Assembly (NCBI GenBank): GCA_037951165.1
Contig: JBBDHG010000028.1
Coordinates: 8,440,001-8,504,000 of the forward strand
DNA: 64,000 bases
Direction of reading: 5' to 3'
Source: Lophius americanus
Lineage: Eukaryota; Chordata; Actinopteri; Lophiiformes; Lophiidae
Made by a program: the position numbers and the translations under genes. Below are positions 50,901 through 62,900 of this stretch, one piece after another (positions within the stretch are counted from its first letter, which is position 1; each line of letters starts with the position of its first letter). The notes under the pieces are model-generated. The model did no database searches. It was not told the origin of the DNA and worked only from the letters and a program-made list of their open reading frames with translations.

Positions 50901-53900
50901 ATTAATTAGATTTTCATAAACACGTTATATGTCTGTACATTTCAGGTTATATCAATCGAAATGTAGTTTGGTTGATTTGCTGTTCTAAAAACGTAACAAA
51001 ATACAGCTGACGCCTTAAATCGAACTTAATCAATAAATGTATATTCTATTACAATTAAGTTTTCATTGTTTGATAATATGCATTTCATGTGAAGAGTTAA
51101 AGCCATATGATGGCTAAAAGTTATTTTTAAGCAAAATATTTATAGCATGTATGATAAATTGACAAATAAAGTATGTGTTTTTATTATTATTATTATTATT
51201 ATTATTGTTGTTTCTTATAATAGTATCTAAACTTTTTCATCATAAAACAAGTAGGAAGGAAGAGAAAAATACACATATTGCAAAATTGGGGCTAAACTCC
51301 AAAACCACTGATCATGAACAGAGGCCACTAATTGTGCCAACAGTCTGACAATCATTACAATCAATTCTTTAGAAATGTCAATAACCCTGGAAAAAAAACA
51401 TGGAACCATGAACAGTATCTCACAGCGCAATTCCATATTTAGTGTTCTTTATTGTTACTAGGTATCTTACAGTACTCCATCACCTGACCTGAATACCGCC
51501 TAATGATTAGTTAAGTGAATCCATCAGGTTTTTTTATTTTTCAAGAACAGCACTGATGTTTAATAGTTTTTAATACATTTTTAAAGGCCGCCAATAATGG
51601 CTTTTGTGACAAAAATGGATTGGTTTGAAAATTTGCTATGTGCTAAAAGTTACTCACAGTAGTCAGTTAATTTTCTTTTTAAATGATTTTTGCAAATTAA
51701 AAGTGGTATTAAATGTGGTTAAAAGTGGTATTAAATGTGACGATCTACATTTCCCGCGTTAGGGACTTGTAGGTTTATCTGTGTTATCCATGGGATTAGG
51801 TATGGAGAAAAAACAGGATTATTTGATAGGAACTATGGTCTACAGAAATCTCAAAAACCAATGGAAATAATCCATTAAAGTTCACACATGGGGGGCATCT
51901 TAAAGATGTCCATCTCATAATGTTATGCAAGTCTAAACACAGGAGGAAGCAGAATTTCTAATGTCAAAAATCAAAGGATGGTAGTGTTGGGTTCAAAGGG
52001 GTAATCAACAAATAGAATCATTTAAGGACACTGCAAATCGATAGTAGTACAAATTCCGTGTATCTCAGCTACGGTGGTGGTACAGCTTTTTTTCTAATAG
52101 AGGTGCACCCATGGCCTTGGACACAAATATTCTAATTTGTTTTGGGTTTGTGGCAATTTGTGACGATAAGGTGGTTTTCTTTCATAGCAAGTCTGATGAA
52201 AGTTGTAGGGCAGCCCACATTTCCCATTATGCTGTGCTTGACCAAAACAAATATGCTGTTTCATGTTCCACAATTCACTTTTTAATAGGACTCCCTCTAG
52301 GATGCCTTTACAGACCAATTTTGGTTTAAATCAGTAATTGTCATTTATATGAAGGATTTTACAATTTATCCATTAATGTGCAGAGTTGACGATACTGAGA
52401 ATAATGTTGTATTTTAGAACCAAGATGTCCAAGCACCCACCACCCTCTCCCACAGACGTGATCACATATTTATAGTTTCATTACTTGTATATACTCAAAA
52501 TAATCTCCCAGTCTTAATTTTATTTGAATTTATGCAGCAAATATTCTATTTTTTTTCCTGGATGACATGCTTCTGATTAGAAATAACAATTTTCTAATAA
52601 CAGTAATAAATAATAACCTGCAGGGCTACGCAGTCTTTATATAAATGTACTCTAAAAGGAGGAGATAAATGTTGGCAAAGAGTCATACATCTTCCTCGGG
52701 CTCACATAGTAGGAGGAGGACTTGTTTCTTTGTTTTTTCACATCCTAATTTCTACACTCAATAGCTCATCAACGTCTAGTTACCTTTAAACTGCACTGAA
52801 CAGACAAACCCTAATAGAGGGCTTCTTCAGATCAAGAAGAACTAAAACGTTCTTGCTGTTAAATGACCCCTTCTCCTTCCTCTTTTTCTTCAGGGTCCTG
52901 TTGGACCAAAGGGGGACAGAGGAGACCCTGGGCCTGCAGGCTACAGCATTAAGGTAAAGTCTCTATGTTTAACAATTTAATTATGAGCCGCTTCATTATT
53001 CTGGGACGTGCTAATCGGATCTGTGTCGTCTTTAGGGGGAGAAAGGTGAGCCTGGCTTAGTGATCGGACCTGATGGGAATCTCATGTCTCTGGATGGGCT
53101 AACAGGTGTGAAGGTGGGTCACTCCGTCACTCCTCCCAAACATGCACATACAAACACATGCACATAACATAATAATAATATTATCTCATCTGGTTCCTTT
53201 ACCGTGCCTGCAGGGAGACAGAGGACCACCTGGACCCGTTGGACCACATGTAAGTATTTGAGCATAACTGTCTAAGATGTAAAACCGACCAGCCATAACA
53301 TTATAGAAAAACAACAGGTGACGTCAGAGTATCCCATAATTGCATGGTACCTCTCAGTGGGTGTGGATTTTTATGCGGCCACTGAACATTTTGTCCTTAA
53401 ATTGGTGTGTTGGAACCGAGAAAAATGGACAAGCTCAGGGATATGAGCGATGTTAGCGAAATAATGTTTCTCTTATTTCCCATGAAACAAAGAGGAATAA
53501 ACCGTTTCATCTGCAGCTAACTGTCAGATAAAAATCAGCAGGTATTTATATAAGAAACGTCATTACAACACTGGCCAGCTCTACTTGGATCATAACAGCT
53601 CGATGATTAAATCAATACGTTTTTATCTGTTTACTTTTCTCAGTGTAAGGAGCTGCTTTCAGTGTTGAATTGCTTAGTGAAAAAAAGTCTAGAATGACAA
53701 GCCCACTCTTCCGAAGAGTCACTCCTAAAATTAGGAGCTACTCTGAGGATGTTTTGTTAATACAAGCCCTGGTTATTTTAGGTGGTACGGGTCTGTTTTG
53801 GATACTGCCTACCAAAATGGTCTAATGAAGGACAAATGGTGAACTGACGACAGAGTCTTGGGCGCACAAGGCTCATTGATGCACTTGAGTAAAGGTTGAC

Positions 53901-56900
53901 CCACGTTGTCCGATCTAAACAGGAGCTACTGTAGCACGGATTGCTGAAAATGAAATAGCTAAAAAGGTGTCAGAACACGGTGCATCACAAAGCTAAAACA
54001 AAATCTACACAATATTAGGCAGGGGGGTTGTAATGTTATGACTGATCGGTTATACTCTTTTAACAAGATTTGGTTGTTTTTTTGTCCAATTCATTTTTCA
54101 ATCAGCTCACATAGTCTGTTTTTAGGGCCAGTATGGACCAGCTGGAATAAAGGGTGAAATTGGAATGCCTGGTCGACCAGTAAGTACCAGCTATCTCCTT
54201 TATGCCCTCCACCATACAGGGAATAGTCTATCTACATGTCTTCAACTGATGCGCAGACATCACTGTGCTTTTTAAGGGTCCTACAGATGTGCAATTGTCT
54301 TCATTGTTTACTGAAATTAATAATTTTTTTTTATGGCTCTCATGAACTTAAAATGTAATCATTTTTCATTTAATTTTGCTCACATTTAGTGGTTATGGTC
54401 TATCCACATCAGCACAGGTTGACTTTTTAAAGTAGAGGGGACATCTTTGTCCTTGGGCACAAATATCTTGTTGAATTGTAAAAAAAAAAACCTGTCCTAT
54501 TGTGGGTTGCTATGTTGTTAAATTTAAATGTAATTGTCTGGATTTGCAATGAAACATTGATCAATGACTTCTCTATTCAGGGTCGCCCTGGCATAAATGG
54601 ATACAAGGGTGAGAAAGGAGAACCAAGTGGTGGTTCTGGCTATGGCTACCCGGTAAGTGTTTTGTTGTTACCGATATTTTAGCTTTAACAGGCGCAAGGA
54701 GACACGTCTTTAACTGCACAGACATAGATATACTCAAAATTGCAGACCAGAGCATCACAGCGATGAGCCTTCACTCTGACATATTCTTAGTTGAAAAAAA
54801 ACAACTGCAAATTGATGCCACCGTGGTGTGTGATTATAAAAAGTGAGGTAAAAGAGGCTTGATGTCTAACACATTATTGGCATCTTGCATGACATCTAAC
54901 TTTGTTGCACTTTGTAAATGAACCACTGTGTCCGTAAAGGAATATCAACATGTTCACCAAAACATGATCGAGCATCTCTGTTTCTCAATTCACATAAGCG
55001 TAGTAGTAGTTAGTTAGTAAGCTGCCATGTAATGTGCCGTATATAAGTATACTTACTTTTGTAGTACAAGAATCTGGACAGTGGAGTTTGTCTCAAATTG
55101 AACCCTGCCGCATTGCACCTTACCAGAAGTGACTTTCTAAAACATTACTTGGCTTTTTTCCCTTCCTTAATGATGTTTGGTGCATTGGGCTGCCCAGATC
55201 ATGTGAGGTGATACAAGGAACAGTACTCGACCGCTGTTTTTGACAAGCTTGAAAGCATCCTAAGCCCCTCCCGTTACACCGCATTGCTAAGAACGTGAGC
55301 ATTGAGGGGAAATGTATCCTTGCTCAACTTTTGGGCTGCAAACTTAACATTTTTTACTAGTAATAACCATTTTGACTACATACTTCTCAGTGTGAACACA
55401 AGTTTTCACTCAACGGGAGAGTGGTAAGGTATAAAAACAAAGTATTACGGTAAAGTGTTGAAATAAATGATTTGAGACAAAGCACATGGAACAGTGAGTT
55501 GAGGTGAATTGTATCGTCAATGAGATCAGATGATTTCTGATGGGCTTACTTGTCTGACGCTTCCCCGACAGAAAAGAAATATCCCCGAAAATCCCCCAAT
55601 CACCTGTGTTGTACAAGAAATGCCCCTAATTGAACTCTTCAAATTAAATGTGAAGTTATGTTAGAAAAAAGCTAAAGCTAGTGAGTAACATATGAACTAT
55701 TACTGTTAAACATGATATAAACAAAATAGATCTCATTGAATCGACTCATATGCACCAAAAATGGACTTAATTGGACCAACGGTTTGGAAGTTATGTCTAA
55801 GAAATTATGGTTTTTTTTTAAAAAGAGCTCCACCCAGTGAGTTGGATGCAAACTATTAGAGTGTAAAATGACATGTACAAGATAGCTCTCCAAGGTTGAG
55901 AAATGATGGACCCAAAATTCTCCCCTAGTGTCAGAAATGTACAACCGAACTTTCCCAAAATCAATCCAGTTCTTCCTCGTACTGTCCTTTGCATTAACAA
56001 AAAGGATCTATTCCGGCAAATTTGCCGACAGCGATAACAATTCCATAATGTGTCTGACTTTTCTGGGAAAAGTCAAACACATTAGTTTTTCTGTTACTGT
56101 CTGCCTCTTGAGATGAGGATGAGGAAGTGACGGACTACACTCATTTTTTGATATTGAAATATTTCTTAAAATGAATTTCTAGTATTGAGGTGGCCACAGC
56201 TTGGACATTATTTTGCAGTAATGCTACCAATCATAGATTGGTTATATTCCGGACAATTGTGTAAGGACCTTTACACCAGTTCCACTGTCGACGTTATTAA
56301 AGTTAATATACATGAAATGTAACAAATGCTGTTCAACTCTGCACTAATTTATTGTCATAAAAACACGGTATGTGCATTATCTTTCATCTTTAATCGAATG
56401 AGCTGCTGTTTTGGATTTGTTCATGCAACTGTGAGAAATTTTAATGTCTGATGATGCAAAAAGACCATTTTTAAGTGTGGAGAATCGCTGTAAGTCAAAG
56501 ACATAGAAATGTTTATGTCATTGTTGTGCATAAAATGTCAGTATGATGTCTGGTGTACCAGTTATGTTGTCACAAATGAGAATCAATTTATCTGCACTAA
56601 ACGGTGAGAACAAATAATTATATTGTTGTTTTCATCAGGGAGTTCCCGGGCCACCAGGACCCCCTGGACCGCCAGGTCCACCCATTTCCTTGGGTCGCTT
56701 AGATGTGAGTACACAAATACACTCGTAGCAAATCCCAGACTAGCTCAGACTTGTATGGACCAGCTAGTCTAGTCTTTAGATTTGACAAGCATGATTCCAT
56801 ATTAATTGGTTCCTATGTGAAACAAAGTGATGATTTTGAGGCTTTGTGACGTCTAGTCAGCTGAGAGAAAGTTGTATATGCCTCAGATGTCTCATATTTT

Positions 56901-59900
56901 CCGGAGTTCGTCTTTCTTCTCCAAAGAAGACTTTAACACTTGGAAACCTCTTTGTCTTTTTAAATTGATGTTTTCACCAGCTCAAACCCAAACCAACACA
57001 CAACATGAACACAAAGCATGAGACTAATACATGACACATCCATCAGGGCTAAGCCCACACATGACATTCATTTTAGTTGCATAAAATCACACACTTAATT
57101 TGGGCAGAAATTATGTTTTGTTTTACATATAGACAGAGATTATTCAATTGAGTTAGTGGCTGCAAATTATAAAATGAAAAATCATGAGACCGAATATAAC
57201 TTTATTAATTCCAAAGGAAATTATTTTGACAGGAATTTCTTTACTTACTGTAATAAAACAATATAATAACTATAGTTAGGACTACAGTGTCATCCCCGGT
57301 AGCAAATGTATATCCCTGAAAAGTCCCAAATCCCACGTGTTCTACTGGCAATCTCTTATCAAATTAAATTGGAAGTTATGTCTGAAAAACAGTATTTTCA
57401 TACCAAAGCCCCCCCTAGTGATTAAAATAATATATATACAAACATATCTTCTTGAATTGTATGCACCAAATTTGGACTAAATCGGTTGCAAATATATGGC
57501 CAGAAATATTTTGGAGATAAAGCCCTCCCTGGTGGAAATATTCAACCGAGTTTTCCAAAATCAATCCAGTTCTTCTTTACATGAAGGTCTTTGTGGTTAT
57601 AACATTTGAAAAAGATCCATGAAAAGCATTTGGAAATAGTGCAACTAATCTTATGTGGACCCGGCGATGGTTAGTCATTAAAATCCCCATTTTTAAAAAA
57701 TATAATAAAAACAATTAGTATTAAATATCAGTGAAAAATTAAGGTATGTAAGGATAGAGTGCACACCATGACATGATAATGAAAGTACTATTGTGTATGA
57801 TGATGTATGTACTAGGATATTTAGTGTAATGTTGTACATACAGAAAATATAGGCAGCACTGGCCTTTCTTGTAAAGAGCCTATGTGTATAAGTTCATAAC
57901 CTATATTCACTTTCTTAATACACAATGCCTCAACTTTTTTGGAAGCTGGGTTTGAGCACAAAGTTCTCGTCTCTCATGCACCTTCTTGTGAGAGATATGA
58001 CTTTTTCCCTTAGACTGTCTAGCAGTCATTATCTGGTGATTATTTTCTGTTTTTAAATCCTTTAGCACCTAGTGAGCCAATTTGACATGTAAATCCTTTC
58101 CAAGAATGTAACTGAACTCAACTTTTTTTATATCTACTTACAGCACTATGACTTGTCCAGGAATTACCCAGGTATGACATCACAAAACACACACACGGAC
58201 TATTAAATAATACTGTAAGAGAGTGATATTTCAGAACAGTGAAGTTAAGTTAATGTGTCAGTAAAAAATAAGAGCTATAGAAAGGGTTTTAAAAGTTAAA
58301 CAGTTCTATCTTAATTTGAGTTTGATCCATCTGCCTCAGCCCGAGGAGGAATTAAAGCCTATTGTAAAGAGATTAAGCTGTCAAGACTTCCTAGATTTAA
58401 GAAAGACTTGATAAAACACACACCGCTTCACTTATCAGTGACACAGAGTACTAACAGCATAGCAGATCAATCCGTGGGATATTATGTCTAAAAAATGTTT
58501 CTCTTGTAGCAGTTAAAGGGGAGAAAGGAGAACACGGGGATCCAGGTCTCCCAGGAATCTCAGGTAAATATTATATTATATATTATTATATTGCTATGAA
58601 CTAAAATTGTTAAGGCGTCTCATTCTAAATTTAAATAATAGATATTTTAATGCTATCCCTTGTCAAAGATCTTTGATGTTACTTTTAGCTTTTATGGAAT
58701 TTGTCCCTCACATTTTATGAAAATTAATCAGCTTGACATTTCTGTTTTGATATCACTTAAATTCAACTTTTTTATGTACAAATACCAGAACAAAATGAAA
58801 ACATGAAAATACTACGTTACTTATGGCACTCAGTGGTTTTATGTCAAATTTCAAAATATCTTGTCGCTACTGGCTCAAGGTAATACAGTACATTCAAAAA
58901 TAAATGTGATACATAGAAGAAATATCACCTCCGGTCGACACATATGCACCAAATCAGGACAAAATCGGCTCAAAGGTTGGGAAGATGTCCATATGTCTTT
59001 TTCATAAAAGAAAATAAAATAAAATACAAAGCTCCCACTAGTGAGTAAAATATGAACTTATAAAGTTAAATATGATATATAGAAGCTAGATTCATACTCC
59101 CCGCATTTGGACTGAATCAGATGAATTTTTGAGAAATTATAGCCCGAAAACTTAGGGATATAAAGCTCCGCATCGTGAGAATTTAAACATTTTTTTTCCC
59201 ACAATCACTCCACTTCTTCCTTGTACCAAGGTCCTTGTGGTTATACAATTTGAAAATGATCCATGAACTAAATCAGACCAACGACTTAGAAGTTATGGCC
59301 AAAAGGTTCTGGAGAGGAACCTCCCTATAGTGGAAGTATACAACTGCCGAGATTTATGTGGGTGAAACATTTAAAATTGATTCGATGAAACATTTTTTGA
59401 GTTATCGCGTTAACATGAAAAATGCAGACCCAGATGTGGATGCAGCGCTGACAATTCCACGATGAAGGATTTTTCGGGATATAATAAAGGCAACTTTGGC
59501 ATCCTGTCATACTCCCCTCACAAGGAAAGTTTGTTGTTATGCCCAGCTCGTTCAAGAGGATAAGAAAGAAAGGAGCTCCACACAGTAACCATTCAAATGA
59601 CCAGTAAATTTGTTAAAGATAATTCAACAGAAACAACTATAATGTGCATATCAGCCATCAGTGATGAAGTGTTGGTGTAGGATACAATGAAAGTTATGTC
59701 TCCAAACAAATCCATAAATAGAGCAAAGGGCTACTGTAACTGAAACAAACCAAAGACATAATACATGGAACTTTTGTCATTGTACTCACTACAGCGAAAT
59801 ATAGGTGTATAGGAGCAGAAATAACCATATACTAAAAACACCAGTCAAAAAAAAAAGGTAGGGCGTAGTAAGCAATGCACATTGCAATGAGGTAGTCATT

Positions 59901-62900
59901 CTTGCAGTGCAGTGCAGAACAGTAATGCAAACAATAGTTCCAACTCTAGTTCTAGTTTTCTAGTTCTACTCAAACAAACCCATGTTTGGTACCTACGAGG
60001 CACCAATCTTCCAGGAGGGTGGGCCTGGCCAGCAGGGAGAACCTGAAAGAGACAACAGAGGCAGGCCAACCAGGAACTAAAGAGTGGCGCAGGCCCATTA
60101 CAGTGTTCTTCCCAAAGTCTTTGTTAGAGTTTAATAATTAAAACTGTTGTTTGTTTTCCAGCAAGAGCCTCTAATTTTGATATCTACGCTTTTAAGGTAA
60201 ACCACCTCCTAACTGCACCAGTTTCATCCTGATTTAATTCAGGAAGAGAGATTTAAAACATGTTCAAACTGTTTACAGCAGAATGAACTGAAGGGGGAGC
60301 GTGGAGAAACAGGTTTGCAGGGAGAAAAGGGAGAGCCAGGCGCTGGATTTTATGACCCACATTTCGTAGGAGCAAAGGGCCCAATTGGGCCGCCAGGCCA
60401 ACCAGGCCTACCGGTGAGTTCTGAGTTGTTGTCTCAAGGTTTGCCTTTACAGTAAGAATATGAGTTGTTCTTACACACATGACCAACATTTAGAAAAGTT
60501 CTAGTGATTATCAAAATCTTTTCTTTTTTGACATTAGGGTCCAAAGGGAGATTCTATAGGCGGCCCTCCTGGACCTCAAGGGCCACAAGGACCACCAGGA
60601 ATTGGTTATGATGGACGTCAAGGTCCCCCAGGACCTCCTGGGCCTCCAGGATCTCCTTTTCCCTCACATGCTGCAGCCGGAGTGTTCCGTGAGTGTGCTG
60701 AAATAATCTGATTCTCTCAACCCTCCTGAGGACTTTTGAAAAGAAGAATTTTCAAAATAGCTGACAAACTATAGCACTACCTGCAAAATGAACCCTCTAC
60801 TACTCTACCCCATCATGGAAGGGGATCTGGGAATGGGTTCTACCCATCTGTCTGAAACTTTTATTTTTGATAAATAATCCTGAAACTCTTAAATACAATT
60901 TTTCAACCTCAACATACAATATCAAAATACTGTAATTATACTTTTTGCTGTTTAGTCTTATTTTTCCATGTTCCCAATCTTCGAATACTGTACTCAGGAT
61001 GTGTCCTTAAGCATTTCTTATTTATTAAATGTAACTTTTTCTCAGGTGGATTTTACTTAAAAGGCATCTTTCTAGTCATCTTGACCACATCATGCACTTA
61101 ACCATATAAGGCAGCATTAAACCATTCACCCACGTTCATACAGTGACTACCATGAAAGGCTCCATCTGCCCATCAGTAGCGGTAAATCATTAATATATAT
61201 ATTATAGAATCTTGCTTAAGGAGACTTTAGAGGCCAGGTGTTGAAGCACAAACCGTTTGATAAGCTAAAGCCCAATTGACCTCCTGTTTGCCTATAATTA
61301 AAAAATAGGGACAACTTAAAAAGAGCCATGAACAGGCCCTTTTACCTGAATTTTCAAATTATATTTTTCCCTTGGGGATTACATCCTGTTACCAGTAGGT
61401 GGAGCTATCACTGCAACTAAACTTTTATCCAACATGGAGAGTTTGGGACATATTAGACAATGGAATGTGACGTTTTGAGCACTGGGGTTTAATGTTGAGA
61501 TTAATGTCATCATTGCCACGCCATTGCTCAAGTTATGGACAAAAACATTGATAGCCTTTTACCCACATTATTTTGAGCAAATGTCATTTCATTTTGATCG
61601 GTTGAGCTTACGTCTAGGATGAATGAGTTAAAGTACAACAAAGACAAAGACATGTTTACCAATTTTTCTGAACCTTTGACTGTATCTAACCTCTTAAACA
61701 ATAACTTCCTGTTTACCTTAAAATTACTTTGGCTAATAACTTATTCCTGTCAGTGACTGAAGCACACATGACAAGGGAGTGCTTCATGAGTGTCTTTAAT
61801 ACATCTATGTCCATTACTATGGTCCAATGGTACCATTAAATACAAATATTTGAATCAAAAATACAACTTCAACTTCAGGTGTTATCTTCCAGTTATATTT
61901 TAAGGCAATTGGTTCATGATTCATTTCTACCAAGGCGGCTCTTTGGATTATCTTTGTCCGTCTGTACATACTTACATATAATCGTAGGGGTACTAAAGGT
62001 TTGCATCGCATAATTGGTTTCAACAGTTTTCCAGTTGAACGTGATGATTTTTATGTTAGTTTTCTTATATTCACCTACGATGAAGGTTAAAGTCTATCAA
62101 TTTCAGCACAGTTTTTTTCCAGTAGAGGGGCCATCTGTGTCCTTAGACAAATATTTTTTAGTTTATCCAAAGAATAAATATTGATGGTCAAAAGACTGTA
62201 AATATTAACAGTAAAGATGTATAGGGAGAAGTTACCACTTACTTTGAAGAAGAACCAATATGAGCTTGATTTGTTTGCTGCAGTATATTCTATATTATAA
62301 ACTTTACCTAAAGTATGACTAACTTAAGTGAAAATGGGGTAAATAAACTGAATAAATAAATAAGTACAGTGTTTAAAGTTGTTGCTGTCATCTGTAGCAT
62401 GGGCTGCAGAGATGTGCGTGACTGGGGTCAAAGGGGACTTGTACGTTAGCTAGCTGACCTGCTAGTTGAGAGTTTAAATCCAAACATAATGGAGCGAATT
62501 TTGAATTCACCATTAATATTTGTAAAACAACTGAATATGGATTATTTTTTTCTTTGCAAAACCTGATCTTTAATTCATTTTGAAATATTATATAAATATT
62601 GTTAAACAACTTAAAGAGGGATTTTGAAAACGTCTGCCGCACAGTCCCCATCTGACAATCTGATGAAATGAAGTGCATTGTGGGGGTTCTTCAGTTTATG
62701 TAAAGTCACATTGTATACATGAGATTCTTGCAAATCAAGTATGAGTCCAATCTTGTCTTGGAATTTATACAGATCATACACTATAAAATGTCATTAAACG
62801 TCCAAACTGACCATCTCTCTTTAAAGAAATGTAGAAGTGATTTTAAGCTTTATTCGACTCATTCAAAATCATCAACCACCTTCTGTTTTTGTTTACAGCT

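Larger units (their letters stand above)
48985..52893 (+). other. col18a1 introns 22 and 23
   Basis: Intron 22 contains a probable non-autonomous DNA transposon (49263-49735). Intron 23 contains an ATT microsatellite (about 51181-51206) and a family B fragment (52080-52140). No coding content. Confidence 0.65.
54653..58143 (+). other. col18a1 introns 28 and 29
   Basis: Each carries a minus-oriented family A copy. A 16-bp-stem hairpin lies at 56047-56083. No coding content besides exon 29. Confidence 0.65.
58172..60161 (+). other. col18a1 introns 30 and 31
   Basis: Intron 30 is 338 bp with nothing seen. Intron 31 carries a long minus-oriented family A copy (58925-59470). Confidence 0.65.

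Noticed and set aside
60014..60064. Collagen-like snippet GGPGQQGEP after TTCCAG in intron 31, considered as an extra exon
   Set aside because: Only three triplets, wrong entry phase for exon 31, and no GT donor before a stop. Chance or a decayed exon.
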